A stretch of DNA of 64,000 bases. Origin: Aedes albopictus. Its lineage: Eukaryota; Arthropoda; Insecta; Diptera; Culicidae. Every line of letters begins with the position of its first letter. The first letter of the stretch is position 1. The notes below the pieces were generated by a model. It was not told where the DNA came from. It did not search any database and saw only the letters and a program-made list of their open reading frames with translations. Location: contig NC_085138.1 in assembly GCF_035046485.1 (NCBI RefSeq), forward strand, positions 341,880,263-341,944,262, written 5' to 3'. The translations under genes were made by a program, and so were the position numbers. Shown here piece after piece: positions 23,180 to 34,221 of the stretch.

Positions 23180-23897
23180 ATCTCTTATCTTCTCCTGATT
23201 TAGTTTCGCACAAAGCGACCAAAACGTCGTTGACAGTCAGTTCCTCAGCTCGAAACCGCTCTGTTCGTGAACAAAGCGCTTTTCTTGGGACACCCTGATC
23301 GCCTCTTCCGTTGATTTCTAGCATTTCTGGGAGCCGTCCACATAATGGTTGTCCACTATGCCTTCGACTCCTTGCTGTTCTTGTTTTTAATGTGTTGAGC
23401 AGACTCAGGACAACACGTTGAACCAAATGTGCCGACATCCATGAGATACACGTCGCGTCGGGGTTGTTGGCGGGATTCTTCCCCCATAGACACCGCTGCG
23501 GGTGACGATCCTCCTTACCAATCCTTGTGACCAAATTTTGACCGTATCACCCCTTAGCATCATTTTCGCAGCAACAGATTCGCGCCGCACTTTCCGTGGA
23601 ACCATCAAGTCCAGGTTTTTCACTCCGACCAGCGGCTTCGGTACGGCCTTGTTGTAACTTCTAACCGGAAGACTTGTTCGGACAGGTGATCATACGATAG
23701 AGGGTTTGCATGGGCAACGACAGCTCCTGAAAAGTTTTTACTTCTTGTAGTGAGTACTTCTTTCCATCGACGGATGAAATGGTCAGCGACATTTGCTGCG
23801 ATCCTGACCTTCGACTGCTGCTAGCGTACATTATCACTTTATTCACTAGCACTACTTTTACTACACTGGACATAAAGAGGTTTAACCTACCTAACAT
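23088..23897 (-). pseudogene. BEL/Pao protease-to-RT segment, frameshifted
   Basis: Frames at 23661-23897 (containing FQELSLPMQTL) and 23405-23623 (containing VKNLDLMVPRKVR) match the region between the aspartic protease and RT in BEL/Pao polyproteins. The frame at 23088-23534 covers RT in shifted pieces; ETKSGEDKRFA-like sequence lies after the catalytic box. At least two frame changes are needed to read it, so it is dead. Confidence 0.7.
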
Positions 23898-23900
23898 AAA

Positions 23901-24309
23901 AACAATTTGAACATGTACGGTACTGTATGTCTTGTTTGAAAAAAAAAAAAGAATGTCGATTGTTGGCTAAACCTACTGATCAATTCTACTGACTTTTGTT
24001 GAAAGTACGTCTAACATTTAAAAACTTAGCTTTAATGGATCGAAAATGTATAATATATATCTCTGAGACTCCGGATTAAGCCGAAACTGGGTTTCATAAG
24101 TAAAAAATTCTCTCTATAATCTTCAAAATATATTTCAAGGAAGTTTTTCTTAAATTCCCTCTTTCTTACAAATCGTGTAATCATGTTATAAGCCATAATT
24201 GACTCCGGGAATTTCGCAAGAAATTTCACGATTGTTTCTTTCATTGAATTCAGAAATTTCCAAGAATTCCAGGATTTTTCCTGGTTAAATAAAATCTCTC
24301 TTCAGGTGG
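23901..24309. other. Spacer, nothing recognised
   Basis: AT-rich sequence lies between the BEL/Pao remnant and the GTTTCAGG foldback. The 70-residue minus-strand frame at 24032-24244 is unassigned. I saw no 5' LTR here. Confidence 0.4.
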
Positions 24310-25255
24310 GCTTTTATGAGCGTTTCAAGACATTTCAGGGCGTTTCAAGGAGTTACAGGTTGTTTCAGGGAGGTTACAGATGCGTTTCAAGGGTTTCAGC
24401 GGGTTTCAAAGTCAGAGGCACATACATAGAGGTGACATGCGTTACATGGGTCCGAGGAGGCTTTAGAGAGATTTAGGATGCATTTCAAGAAGCTTCAGAG
24501 GATTTTCGGTAGATTTCAGCGACGTTACAATTCAGAGGTTTCAGAGGGCTTCAGGTGGAGTCCGAGGGCGTCTTAGGGGGATTCCCCAAGCAATACATAT
24601 GGTTACAAAACAGTCACGGCAGCGCATGTAAAGGTTGCACAGAAGTCACTGTGACTTACTGCGTGTGTATTGCTTGGGTACTCAGGCATTTCAGGAAGTT
24701 TCAAAGGATTTTCGGCGTGTTTCAGAGACGTTATAGAGGCGTTTTCAGGGGTTTCGGAGGGTCTCAGATACGTTACAGGGGGTCTGGTGGGATTTTAAGG
24801 AGTTCTGGACGATTTTCAGTGGGTTTCGCCTTAAAACACCCCCAAAAGCCAATCTGAAACTACCCTGAAACGATTTGTAACTAACAGTCCACCTGAAGCC
24901 CTCTTGAAACCCTCTGAAACGCTCTGTAACCCTTCGAAACGCTCTGAAACATCTAGAAACGCCCCTATAGGCTCATCTGAAGCATTCTAGAATCCCCTTA
25001 TACCCTCTAAAAACCCCTGAAACCCATGTGAAACCTCTCTGAAACGTCATGTAACTCCTTGAAACGCATTGTACGCCCCTAACAGCACCCATGAAACATT
25101 CGGGAACCTCCTGAAACGCACCTGAACCCTCATTGAAACGCCCCTAAAAGCCCACCAGAAACATCCTGGAACTACCTGAAACTCCTTAAAACGCTTCTGA
25201 AACATCACTGAAACGTCCTGTAACGCCCTGTATTTCCTTGAAATACCCCTGAATT
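24310..25255. repeat. GTTTCAGG minisatellite folded back on itself
   Basis: From 24310 to about 24830 the units read GCGTTTCAAGGGGTTTCAG on the plus strand. From about 24833 to 25255 the same units appear inverted (CTGAAACCCCTTGAAACGC-like). The switch occurs near 24833 at TTTCGCCTTAAAACACCCCC. Each arm is about 420-520 bases. A short MITE lies in the left arm at 24585-24678. No coding potential. Confidence 0.8.
24585..24678. mobile_element. 94-bp MITE with CCCAAGCAATACA ends
   Basis: The left end CCCAAGCAATACA is matched inverted by TGTATTGCTTGGG at 24666-24678. It interrupts the GTTTCAGG units of the left arm. The centre contains AGTCACTGTGACT, a perfect short palindrome. Confidence 0.6.
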
Positions 25256-26468
25256 GTTTTTTTTCTCATCTACCTTGACTTGACCTTTTACGTGGTTTTT
25301 TTAATAACGCGATTCTTTAAGGTGAAACATCAAGAAATCCCTTTGCAATTTTGCATACAAACTTTAGAGGCACAAATCTGACGAAAGAAGCATCAAACTA
25401 AGCCGCACTTGTTAATCCTGGCTTTGCTCACTTGCAAAAAGAGGCTGCTTTTCCAAATCGAGCGCATTTGTTTACGAATTTTCAAGATTGGTGCTCTTGA
25501 AAACGCGAGTAGGGAACCAAGTCGGCCATTGTGGCAGCCATGTTTGTGTTCTTTGAAGTTTCTCCTTAAAATAACGCGGTACCAAATCCGTAATAAAAAG
25601 ACGTCAGTGTTCACGAATCTTTAAAAAAAAATCAAACTATCATGCCAAATTACATCCGCTAAAAAGGGAAAATCAAACGAGAGGGGCAATTTTTCCAATT
25701 CCCTATCAAACTGTTTCGAAAGTTCCTTGCGGAAGTATTCTAAGATTCAACTTCTAATATTATTTAGGGTTATTTTTTAATATCTAGTGGCTCTGCCAGA
25801 AACTCTCACCAGAAGTTTCAAGGCAAAACCTAGAATTTCTTTCAAATAGGAATTATGCCAAAAGCTATGTTCAGAGCTCCATCTAAAACTTCAGTGACTC
25901 TAAAACCCATACGAAGAAAGGAAGGGATGGTCGAAAGTTCCCAATTTTAGCGTGACGTACTTAATGAATGCTCCCATTTAAATGTATCACAGCTAAACTT
26001 TAAAAAAATCATATATGTTCTGGAAAGTTTCCTACAATTTCTGTACGGTTTCGATTTAGAATGTGTATCATAATATTTTAAAGGAATTCAAGCAAGAATT
26101 TCTGTAGAAGTTTTACTTGAAATGCTACCAGTCATAGTTTTCTTGTAAATTCTCTGTCTTCAGATTATATTTCATGAAAAGGTTTTCCCGAGGGAGACTT
26201 TTTCAGTACTTCTGGTAAGAACTCTGTCAGTTTTTTTTTCAGACATTTCTCTGGGCCGTGTCATTTTTTTTAAGCAGACTGAAAACACTTCAGGAGTTCC
26301 ACTAAGACTTCCACAAAAAATCTGCCAGTAATATGGCCTCCCTGCTCCAACCAGAAATGATTAAAAACTGCATTTCAACTTCAATTGTGAGCTTCTCCAT
26401 AAATCATAAGCTACAAATTGTCACACAAATTTTGTTGGAAATAATATTTGCCATGAACTTCTCTGGTT
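25256..26468. other. Spacer with a dispersed repeat fragment
   Basis: About 25380-25620 resembles 26930-27060: both have TGCTCACTTG, TTTGTTTACGAA and TCGGCCATTGTGGC.GCCAT. The same CCATTGTGGCGGCCATTTTG word occurs inverted near 59550-59570. The rest holds no recognisable gene. Confidence 0.45.
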
Positions 26469-27662
26469 ACACAGCGCAACATTTTTTTGTCTCAAGAGCA
26501 AACTCATGTGTCTCTGACAGATTTTGGGCCGCTGAATCCCAATCTGGGCTCAGATTTGCTCCAGTACGTCAGAATTTTGAGCTATACCTCAATTTATAGG
26601 GAAAAATATGCGATTTTGGGCTTTTTTGATGCCAGCCATCAAGCATGGAAATATTTTTGTTAAGCAATCAAAAGGTAAATTGGTCCATTAACATCTAAAT
26701 TAATGACTCATGCAAAATATTTCGTTTTACCAAATCGAATTTGATAGTTTTAGGCGATTTATGATAGGTACGATATTTTCCATACAAGTCACCCTCCAAA
26801 AGTTGCATGCAAGTTTACTTACTAACATAAAATGCTTAAGGACAAACGTCTTGAAATCCCGCTTCAACAGTGCATCAGAACTTCAAACGCACAAACCTCA
26901 AGAAGCAAGCTTCAAACAACAGTGCGTTTTATTATTCTGTTCTTGCTCACTTGTAATAAGCTTAAAATATAAAGCTCAGGTGTGCTGGTTTTGTTTACGA
27001 AGAGATTTGTGCCTTCGAAATCGGCCATTGTGGCGGCCATTTTGGGATTCTAACAAGTGTGTCCTTAAATCTATCAAATTTGATTTGGTAAAACAAAATA
27101 TTTTGCATAAGTCGTTAATTTAGAGGTTAATTGACCAATTTACCTCTCCTCTCCTCTTCTTGGCGTAACGTCCTCACTGGGACAAAGCCTGCTTCTCAGC
27201 TTAGTGTTCTATGAGCACTTCCACAGTTTTTAACTGAGAGCTTCCTCTGCCAATGACCATTTTGCATGCGTATATCGTGTGGCAGGCACGAAGATACTCT
27301 ATGCCCAAGGAAGTCAAGGAAATTTCCTTTACGAAAAGATCCTGGACCGACCGGGAATTGAACCCGTCACCCTCAGCATGGTCATGCTGAATACCCGTGC
27401 GTTTACCGCCTCGGCTATATGGGTCCACAATGGGACCAATTTACCTTTTAATTAAATAAAAAAAATATTTCCATGCTTAATGGCTAAAAGTCAAAAAAGC
27501 CCAAAACCGCATATTTTGCCCTATTAATTGGGGTATAGCTCAAAATTGTGACGTGCTAAAGCAAATCTGAGTCCCGATTCGGATTCAGCGACCCAAAATC
27601 TGTCAGAGACACATAAGTTTGCCCTTGAGACAGACCAAAAGTTAATTTTTGTTACGCTGTGT
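26469..27662. mobile_element. Inverted-repeat element carrying a SINE in one arm
   Basis: The left arm (26469-26760) and right arm (about 27068-27662) are inverted copies. Matching blocks include ACAGCG.AAC, GTGTCTCTGACAGATTTTGG, GAGCTATACC and CAAAATATTT.GTTTTACCAAAT. The right arm is longer only because a 289-bp SINE and its 12-bp duplication are inserted; without them the arms are about 292 and 294 bases. The 300-base core contains the TCGGCCATTGTGGCGGCC word. The 137-residue frame at 26710-27123 spans arm and core and has no recognised domain. Confidence 0.75.
27146..27434 (-). mobile_element. Feilai-like tRNA-derived SINE
   Basis: Read on minus, the head begins ACCCATATAGCCGAGGCGGT (A box), followed by the B-box GGTTCAATTCC (27355-27365). 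The body has CTTGACTTCCTTGGGCATAG and GAAGTGCTCATAGAACACTA and ends GTCCCAGTGAGGACGTTACG with a GAAGAGGAG tail. A perfect 12-bp duplication ACCAATTTACCT flanks it (27134-27145 and 27435-27446). It is inserted in the right arm of a palindromic element. The Feilai name is by recall of the family, not a search. Confidence 0.85.
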
Positions 27663-28874
27663 TATTTTATGGAGCATTTTCAAGTGCTTTTTCAGACATC
27701 CGGATATAAATGCAGAATTTCCGATTTACTGAAAATTTCAGGTTTTTCATATGAAAAACATTCTGTCAATTAAATCCGAATAGCCCGAATAGCCTAGTGT
27801 GACCACTCAAAGTTTTGCCAGATCATCAAGATCTCCAAAATCAGTTGTAAATTGGTAAAGATATGATTCCTAACCCATTTTTTGGCAATGACATCTTAGG
27901 TATGTACATCATTAGGGTGACCAATTTCCAGATGAAGTGGTAAAAAAAATCGAAGTTTCTCAAAACTAAGAAAAAATCAAAAAACTTTTGAACATGTTGA
28001 CCGATTTCAAACGTCTTTGTTTTTATTTGAAAGATTTTGAATTTCAGTTTTCAGGAAAGATATGTTGAAGGAGTCAAAAGATCTATATTCTAAGATTGTT
28101 CAGTCTTCAATATTAATATGACAATGATAAATAAACTAAACAATGTCTAAAATGTCCAAATGACTAAGAAGAAGTCATACCCAACAAAGACCTGTACATA
28201 TTTTTTTGACCTCATTAATATGAGAATTACCATTTCATTAGCTTTACAGCGCTACATTATCTTCACCCCTCTGTCAGATAAAAACAAAAAAGCGCGCACT
28301 TGAACACAAAGCCCACTCACTGGTGCACAAAATCGGCCCACCTTGATTTTAATTAATTTTTATCATCTGGCGGTCGTCATCCGGCCGCTGTACAACGCAA
28401 CGCACCACCAGCTTGCCCGGAATGAGGAAATCATTTTCACTCTCCATGGCCGGGGAATTTTCTCCTAGCTTTAATTTACCTACTTTTCTTTTTGTCTGCG
28501 ATTAACTTTCTGTTTTGCGTTGCATTCATTGCATTCCATGAATTGTTAAGACAGACTGACTTAAATGCTTGAAACATTCTCTCGATTTATGTTTTTATTT
28601 TAGTTTTTTTTTGGAATTCTTATTTCTCATGAAGCTGTACCATGTAGAACCTAATGTAGAATGTATTTAACTGGTACTTCAATGGCCAGAGGAGGAAAAG
28701 TTTGAAAAGCTTTTGTGTTCCCATTCATCTGCCGGGCACGGAATTCAACAACTTTTTCATGAGTAGAGCAATCCCAAAAGTTGTAAAATGTAATACAAGA
28801 AATAGTAAAAAACACAAATAGAGGAATTCCACGGAGTCATGTCAGTCGATCCTGAGCGACCATTTCAAAAATAT
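27663..28874. other. Low-repeat sequence, no gene recognised
   Basis: There are no frames above 60 residues. About 28290-28560 is a GC-richer island (CATCTGGCGGTCGTCATCCG and neighbours) in AT-rich DNA. Nothing else is supported. Confidence 0.4.
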
Positions 28875-29656
28875 CTGAAACTTTGCACAGTTTTTCAATT
28901 TCATCTAAATCGCCATTTTTCGATATCAAACCTTCATATTCACTCACGACTAACTTTTCAAAAGGGTGTATGCGAAAATAGTTCAAAAATATTCTAAAAG
29001 CTGTACAGCAAAAACGGATTGTTCGATTGTTATGAATTTTTCAGCAAAGTTAGATAACTAAATGATGATTCCTTAGAAAATATACACTGTAAAAAATTTC
29101 TTTTTTTACTATAAAAAAATATGATCTTTGTCACAAAAACTCAAATATCTCAGAACCCTATCTTTTTACCAACGTCAATTTTTTAGGGAAAATGGCCCAT
29201 TATATCAGCTATCTACCATAAAATTTTGGTGATGGTAAACTGATAAACAAAAAAGTTATGACATTTCAAACATTTCACAATTTTTACATTTAGTAACAAA
29301 AAAAAAATTTTTTTTTCTGTGTAAATTATTTCGAGAACTATATTTTGATGCTGATTTTATTGTAAAGGCTACCGCATGAATTAAACAAGTTGTTTTCATG
29401 ATATTTTTGTTTGATTATTTATAATTACTATAGTATCTATTTGAACCTTACACGCGATCCAGTGTTGTGATCAAAAATATTGAGATTGTCATACTTTTTA
29501 TTGTACGTGACTGGTGAAAAAATCCCTTGATAGTGTTGAAAAGCTGTTGATCATAAGAAAAATGGAATTAAACTTATTTTGAAGACGAAAGCTGCATAAT
29601 AAAAGTTTTATATATACGCGTATACGTCTAGTTGATCTGCAAAAAAATACCTCTTA

Positions 29657-29752
29657 GGGTCGATTTCTTCACCCTGGCTTAGGCGTTAAGCCAGGTTTAA
29701 CTATATGGGTAAGCCTGGCTTACGGGTTAAGCCGAGGTGAAGAAATCGGCCC
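29657..29752. mobile_element. 96-bp Harbinger-type MITE
   Basis: The ends GGGTCGATTTCTTCACC and GGTGAAGAAATCGGCCC are inverted copies with one mismatch. TTA flanks both sides (29654-29656 and 29753-29755). The interior contains TAAGCCAGG and CCTGGCTTA in inverted order. The TTA duplication suggests PIF/Harbinger. Confidence 0.8.
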
Positions 29753-30087
29753 TTAGAGAACAGACTTTATGATCGGAAAAATGCGAGTAACTTCAACAAC
29801 AACAAATGCATGAGAGGTACATACCACAGACAAACAGACAAAACGCCTAGAACAATTTTCGTGAAAATCCATCGCCCAGTTCACACTACCACCACCTGGT
29901 GGAAATGTTTCACGAAACACTGCGTTGTGCAATATCGTCATCAGAAGGCGCTAGTGTGAAACGTCAAACGCAAAGAAAAACGATGGGCACTCTTCTGGTT
30001 ATGAAAGCCACAACCAAGATTCAAAATGATCGTTAAAGGCGTGGTCAATGAAAATTTCGTCAGTGTTACGTTTGTTTGTCTGTATAC

Positions 30088-30840
30088 TAGGGTGGCCCAC
30101 ACTTATATGAAAAACAAAAATTTCGAAAAATGCTAAGTCTTACCTCCTAAATAAGTTGTTTTGGACTCCCAGAAGCTACGTTCAAAATTTGAGTAAAATC
30201 GGTTGAGCCTAAGGGGGCGCTCAAAACGCTTGAAGTTTATATGGGAAAACTTGGCCAAATGTATGTAGAAATTTTAAGTTTTCTAATTTTGCCGCTAGGT
30301 GGCGCTGTAAGCGTTCAATAATCAAACCCTTTGGTATTATTGTAGGTGACTATATGCCAAACAACTTTGTCGAAGACCGCAAAGTGATCCGACGCCTGTG
30401 AAAAAAGTTATACCCTAGGCAAAGTGAGGCAAAGTAGTGAGATTTCATTATTGATATTATTCTTTTACATGTATTGGAAAAACAACAATAAAGTTTATCC
30501 TCACTTTACCAAGGGTATAACTTTTTTCACAGAAGTTGGATCACTTTGCGGTCTTCGACAAAGTTGTTTGGCATATAGTCACCTACAATAAGACCAAAGG
30601 GTTTGATTATTGAACGCTTACAGCGCCACCTGGCGGCAAAATTCGAAAACTTAAAATTTCTGCATACATTTGGCCAAGTTTTCCCATACAAACTTCAAGC
30701 GTTTTGAGCGCCCCCTTAGGCTCAACCGATTTTGCTCAAATTTTGAACGTAGCTTCTGGGACTCCAAAACAACTGATTTAGAAGGTAAGACTTGGCATTT
30801 TTCGAAATTTTTGTTTTTCATATAAGTGTGGGCCACCTTA
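30088..30840. mobile_element. 753-bp palindromic hAT-type element
   Basis: The termini are TAGGGTGGCCCACACTTATA and its inverse with one mismatch. A perfect 8-bp duplication CTGTATAC flanks it (30080-30087 and 30841-30848). The arms match inverted over about 340 bases, including CGCTCAAAACGCTTGAAGTT and ACAACTTTGTCGAAGACCGC. The loop is about 80 bases around TTGATATTATTC. It encodes no transposase. The 8-bp duplication points to hAT. Confidence 0.85.
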
Positions 30841-31529
30841 CTGTATACATACCATGAAAATGCTCACGAAAAAGCAAAAAAATACTACCGCTATGGATAT
30901 TAAAATTTTTATAGTAAATTTTTTCTTCGTCCATGCAAACAACACCAAACTAGTCAGTTAAAACTAATAAGTGATTTTGTTTATTATAATCTAACGAACA
31001 ACATGAACAGTCGCTTTCTCAAAGGTCTTCAACTCAACGCTCTCTTGTAGACCGCTTGTGAAAAACAATGTTCAAAAGAGTTACGAAATCTCATAGATAA
31101 ACTGAAAGAGACTGATTATGCCCAAATTGAATACAAATTTACGCATTTGCACGTCCTGCCGTCTAGACTTTGACAAACGAGCCATCTGTATATCATCGGT
31201 AAAGCAGGGCGCAGGAAGTTCGAAAACGACAACAACTGAGAAATTGCCATCAGCGACATCTGTTTAAACAATTTAATTACGCCCCTTGTCAAAAATGCCC
31301 TGTAATATTCTTCAACATCTATACCCATTTCAATATTTTTAACGTTGCAAAACACGCTTTCAACATTCATCTTGAAGAAGAGGGAAAACACTTGTCCTCA
31401 AATGTAACAGCAAATTAATCAATAAACGACTAATGCGCGGAGGGCGTGATAAAATCGGAACAGTACTGTACATATAATATACATAATACATAATAAAAAC
31501 AGATTGTTTTACTCACGCAAGGCCATTAA

Positions 31530-32165
31530 CAATAAAATCAGCATCAAACTGCGCTTTCCAGCCGAAATAATTTACACTAAAAAAAATTATTACTAAATGT
31601 GAAAATTGTGGAATGTTTGAATTGTCATAACTTTTTTGTTTATTAGTTTATCATCACCAAATTTTTATGGTAGATTGCTAATACAATGGACCGTTTTCCC
31701 TAAAAAATTACATTGGTAAAAAGATAGGGTTTTGAGATATTTGAGTTTTTGTGACAAAAATGATATTTTTTAATGTTAAAAAAAGATTTTTTTTTCACAG
31801 TGTACATTTTCTTAGGAATCACCATTTAGTTATCTAACTTTGCTGAACAATAAAATCTGCATCTAACTGCGATTTCTGATCGAAATAATTTACACAGAAA
31901 AAAATATTTACCAAATGTGAAAATTGTGAAATGTTTGAAATGTTATAACTTTTTTGTTTATTAGTTTACCATCACCAAATTTTTATGGTAGATTGCTAAT
32001 ACAATGGACCGTCTTCCCTAAAAAAATTACGTTGGTAAAAAGATAGGGTTTTGAGATATTTGAGTTTTTGTGACAAAAATGATATTTTTTAATGTTAAAA
32101 AAGATGTTTTTTCACAGTGTATATTTTCTTAGGAATCACCATTTAGTTATCTAACTTTGCTGAAA
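31530..32165. repeat. Direct duplication of an arm segment
   Basis: Two ~318-base units (31530-31847 and 31848-32165) both begin CAATAAAATC.GCATC.AACTG and run through GATAGGGTTTTGAGATATTTG to AGTTATCTAACTTTGCTGAA. Identity is high, with scattered substitutions. Only the right arm of the 3.5 kb element shows this duplication. Confidence 0.85.
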
Positions 32166-32329
32166 AATTTATTGCAATCGAACGAACCATTTTGGCTGTG
32201 CAGATTTTTGAATATTTTTGAACCATTTTCACATACACCCTTTTGAAAAGTTAGTCGTGATTCAAAATAAAAATTTGATATCGGAAAATGACGATTTAGA
32301 TGGAACTTAAAAACTGTGCAAAGTTTCAG

Positions 32330-33504
32330 TTCAATAGAAAATCATGAATTAAAAAATTTCCTTAATTTTGATGCTGTTGCTTGGAATCGCTCAATAATGA
32401 AAAAATCCTAAAAAAAATAAGTTACGAATGCTCCGAAATTCGAACATTAAGTTCGAACATTTGAACTTAGTTTATCATCCAGGAAAAATCCTAGTTTCGT
32501 ATTTAGATTTACTACGCTTCTACAACTGCTGCAAAGCTGACTCACCTCTGGATTCCCATATATTAACTGAACGCATAAAAACCTATTTACGCCAGATATC
32601 CAATAGTCAACACTCGACGACCGATGACCTTCGCTACCAATATTTGTTTCGGTGTAAACACGCGTCTGCTAACAACCGCAAGCACCGTAAATTTACCATG
32701 TTGATGCAATAACAATAATAATAATCATTTGAATTCCAACGCATCGTCATCACAACATTGCCATTGGTGGCTGCTGGGGAAATTCAAAACCGACAACACC
32801 CTTTGCCCAATGTCATAGAATCGAGCGCCAAATGAGGGCGACATGACGCCGGTGTGAAAATTACGCATCAGGCCCAACCAATCTTCTAGGTATAACTAGG
32901 CAACTAGCAGTCCTTTCCGTGAAATTAATTGTATTGGAAAGCAACATCAGCTCAGCATCCTAGCTAGATAGAATCCGATACATGTGCCCACATTTCGGAT
33001 TTTGATGAACGGGAAAAGATGGAAAACCGGACAGCTCCCTTCGACGGCGTCGTCGGCAGCAAAAATATCTTCCCTCCCTGGCTTAAAACCGAACGCCAAA
33101 AATAACTGAAATAATTTGCGTGCGTAAATACGGAGTACTCTCTCCGAGTCGATGGTTTTGATGTGTTGTAAACGCTGCGCCGCCGACGTCGAATGACTAC
33201 GACGTGCGAATGGATGAGATTGCTGAACTCCGGTGGAAGAGTATTTTTCTATATTTTTTGCGCGATGGGAAAGCTATTAGCGTACATGGTAGCTATGGCA
33301 CTTCCAAAAACAAAACTTCTGAGTAAGTCAAGTAGGGAAGTCCGAGCGATTATTCTCATCATTAGATAATTTCTAGATCCGAAGGAGTTGTCATTTAAAA
33401 TTGCACAAAAATATGGGCACACAGTGCCCATCATAAGTTTTAGTGATTTACGAAAAGTAACAGTAATATCACGTAATATCCTGTCTGTTCTTTGCATTAA
33501 AATG
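32330..33504. other. Low-repeat sequence with an unassigned frame
   Basis: A 94-residue plus-strand frame (32428-32712) has a fairly complex composition but no domain I recognise. About 32740-33240 is GC-richer. The 128-residue minus-strand frame at 33249-33635 overlaps the repeat at 33505-33706 and is also unassigned. Confidence 0.35.
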
Positions 33505-33706
33505 GTAGTATGAAACAAACTCATCAATTCGCAATTCCAGTAAGTATTATTTGTTTGACCGCCCATAATTTCTAGAATCTGCCGTTTTACTTTACTTCTC
33601 GTCGTTTTTTCTAATATTGTTGGTGAATTCTGCATAAAAGTTGGAAAACAGCCACCACCGAAGAGATAGATGGGTGTACATAAATTGGTGAGCTCGTTTC
33701 ATGCTA
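33505..33706. repeat. Small inverted repeat with GAGCTCGTTTCATGCTA motif
   Basis: GTAGTATGAAACAAACTCATC at the left pairs inverted with ATTGGTGAGCTCGTTTCATG at 33684-33703. The intervening ~150 bases are not strongly symmetrical. The right motif recurs at 11346-11371 (minus) and 61873-61896 (plus). Confidence 0.5.
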
Positions 33707-33816
33707 CTGGTTCAATGTCAAAAATTTAATGAAAATACTGATATAAATAAAAGATGATGGTCACGATAACCTTCCTGTGTTTACAGTTGAAAATTACCGT
33801 ATATAGCACTAATGTA

Positions 33817-34202
33817 GCCGGAGCCCGTGGCGTAGTGGCTGCACGTTCACTTCATAAGTGGATGGTCATGGGTTCGATCCCAGCCCCGGCACTTGCCATT
33901 TTTCGTCAGCTGACACCTGATCCTCCTCTGAGCATATGCTCATAATGGACCCCCAATCGGACTGGAGAAGGAACAAGAGCCACACATCAACATCCTCGTG
34001 CTCATCATTCTACCAAAGACAGGGTAGAAAAGTGACAGCAGGGCAACGGCAACCAGTTGGATATAGTATACATTTAGGATATAGAATTCCTTTAGGCGAT
34101 GTACAATGTGTAAGTACAGATTCCAATTGGAATCGCTCACGCAGTGCCCTAGTGGACAAAAGAGCTGTAAATTAGGTTAAGTGGTTGAAGAATAAAAAAA
34201 AA
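33817..34202 (+). mobile_element. tRNA-derived SINE with poly(A) tail
   Basis: The head (33817-33890) begins GCCGGAGCCCGTGGCGTAGT, has a polymerase III A box (33828-33838) and B box GGTTCGATCC, and closes with CCCCGGC, so a full cloverleaf can be drawn. The anticodon loop reads TTCATAA, a CAT anticodon as in methionine tRNA. The element ends in poly(A) and is flanked by a perfect 14-bp duplication ATAGCACTAATGTA (33803-33816 and 34203-34216). The intact duplication suggests a recent insertion. Confidence 0.9.
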
Positions 34203-34221
34203 ATAGCACTAATGTAATTTA

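Larger units (their letters stand above)
21190..23900 (-). mobile_element. BEL/Pao LTR retrotransposon, truncated and decayed
   Basis: Read on the minus strand, the order is a protease-proximal segment (about 23660-23897), a reverse transcriptase with several frame breaks (about 22900-23640), RNase H (about 22560-22900), a zinc-binding integrase N-domain (22136-22333), the integrase core (21511-22113) and a C-terminal DUF5641-like segment (about 21200-21480, including EPIAEGQLVLVFVDER). That order is diagnostic of BEL/Pao pol. There is no gag and no 5' LTR, so the copy is 5'-truncated. Multiple frameshifts mean it cannot make a polyprotein. Confidence 0.9.
28875..32329. mobile_element. 3.5 kb element with ~480-bp terminal inverted repeats
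   Basis: The left arm (28875-29362) and the outermost right arm (31848-32329) are inverted copies. Shared blocks include CTGAAACTTTGCACAG, GTTAGATAACTAAATG and CCCTATCTTTTTACCAACGT. The inner ~318 bases of the right arm are present twice in direct orientation (31530-31847 and 31848-32165). The ~2.2 kb interior holds a 96-bp MITE and a 753-bp hAT-type palindrome and no transposase frame. The 91-residue minus-strand frame at 31116-31391 is not recognised. Confidence 0.75.

Noticed and set aside
23901..24100. 5' LTR of the BEL/Pao copy
   Set aside because: I could not match this stretch with the candidate 3' LTR at 20640-21160, and gag is missing, so the copy appears 5'-truncated.
27355..27434. 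Functional tRNA gene
   Set aside because: The A and B boxes belong to a SINE head; a SINE body and a target duplication flank it. The same applies to the heads at 4470, 9446, 33817, 37475 and 56960.
32428..32712. 94-residue plus-strand frame as a gene
   Set aside because: No domain, no repeat explanation, no start or splice support. Recorded as unassigned.
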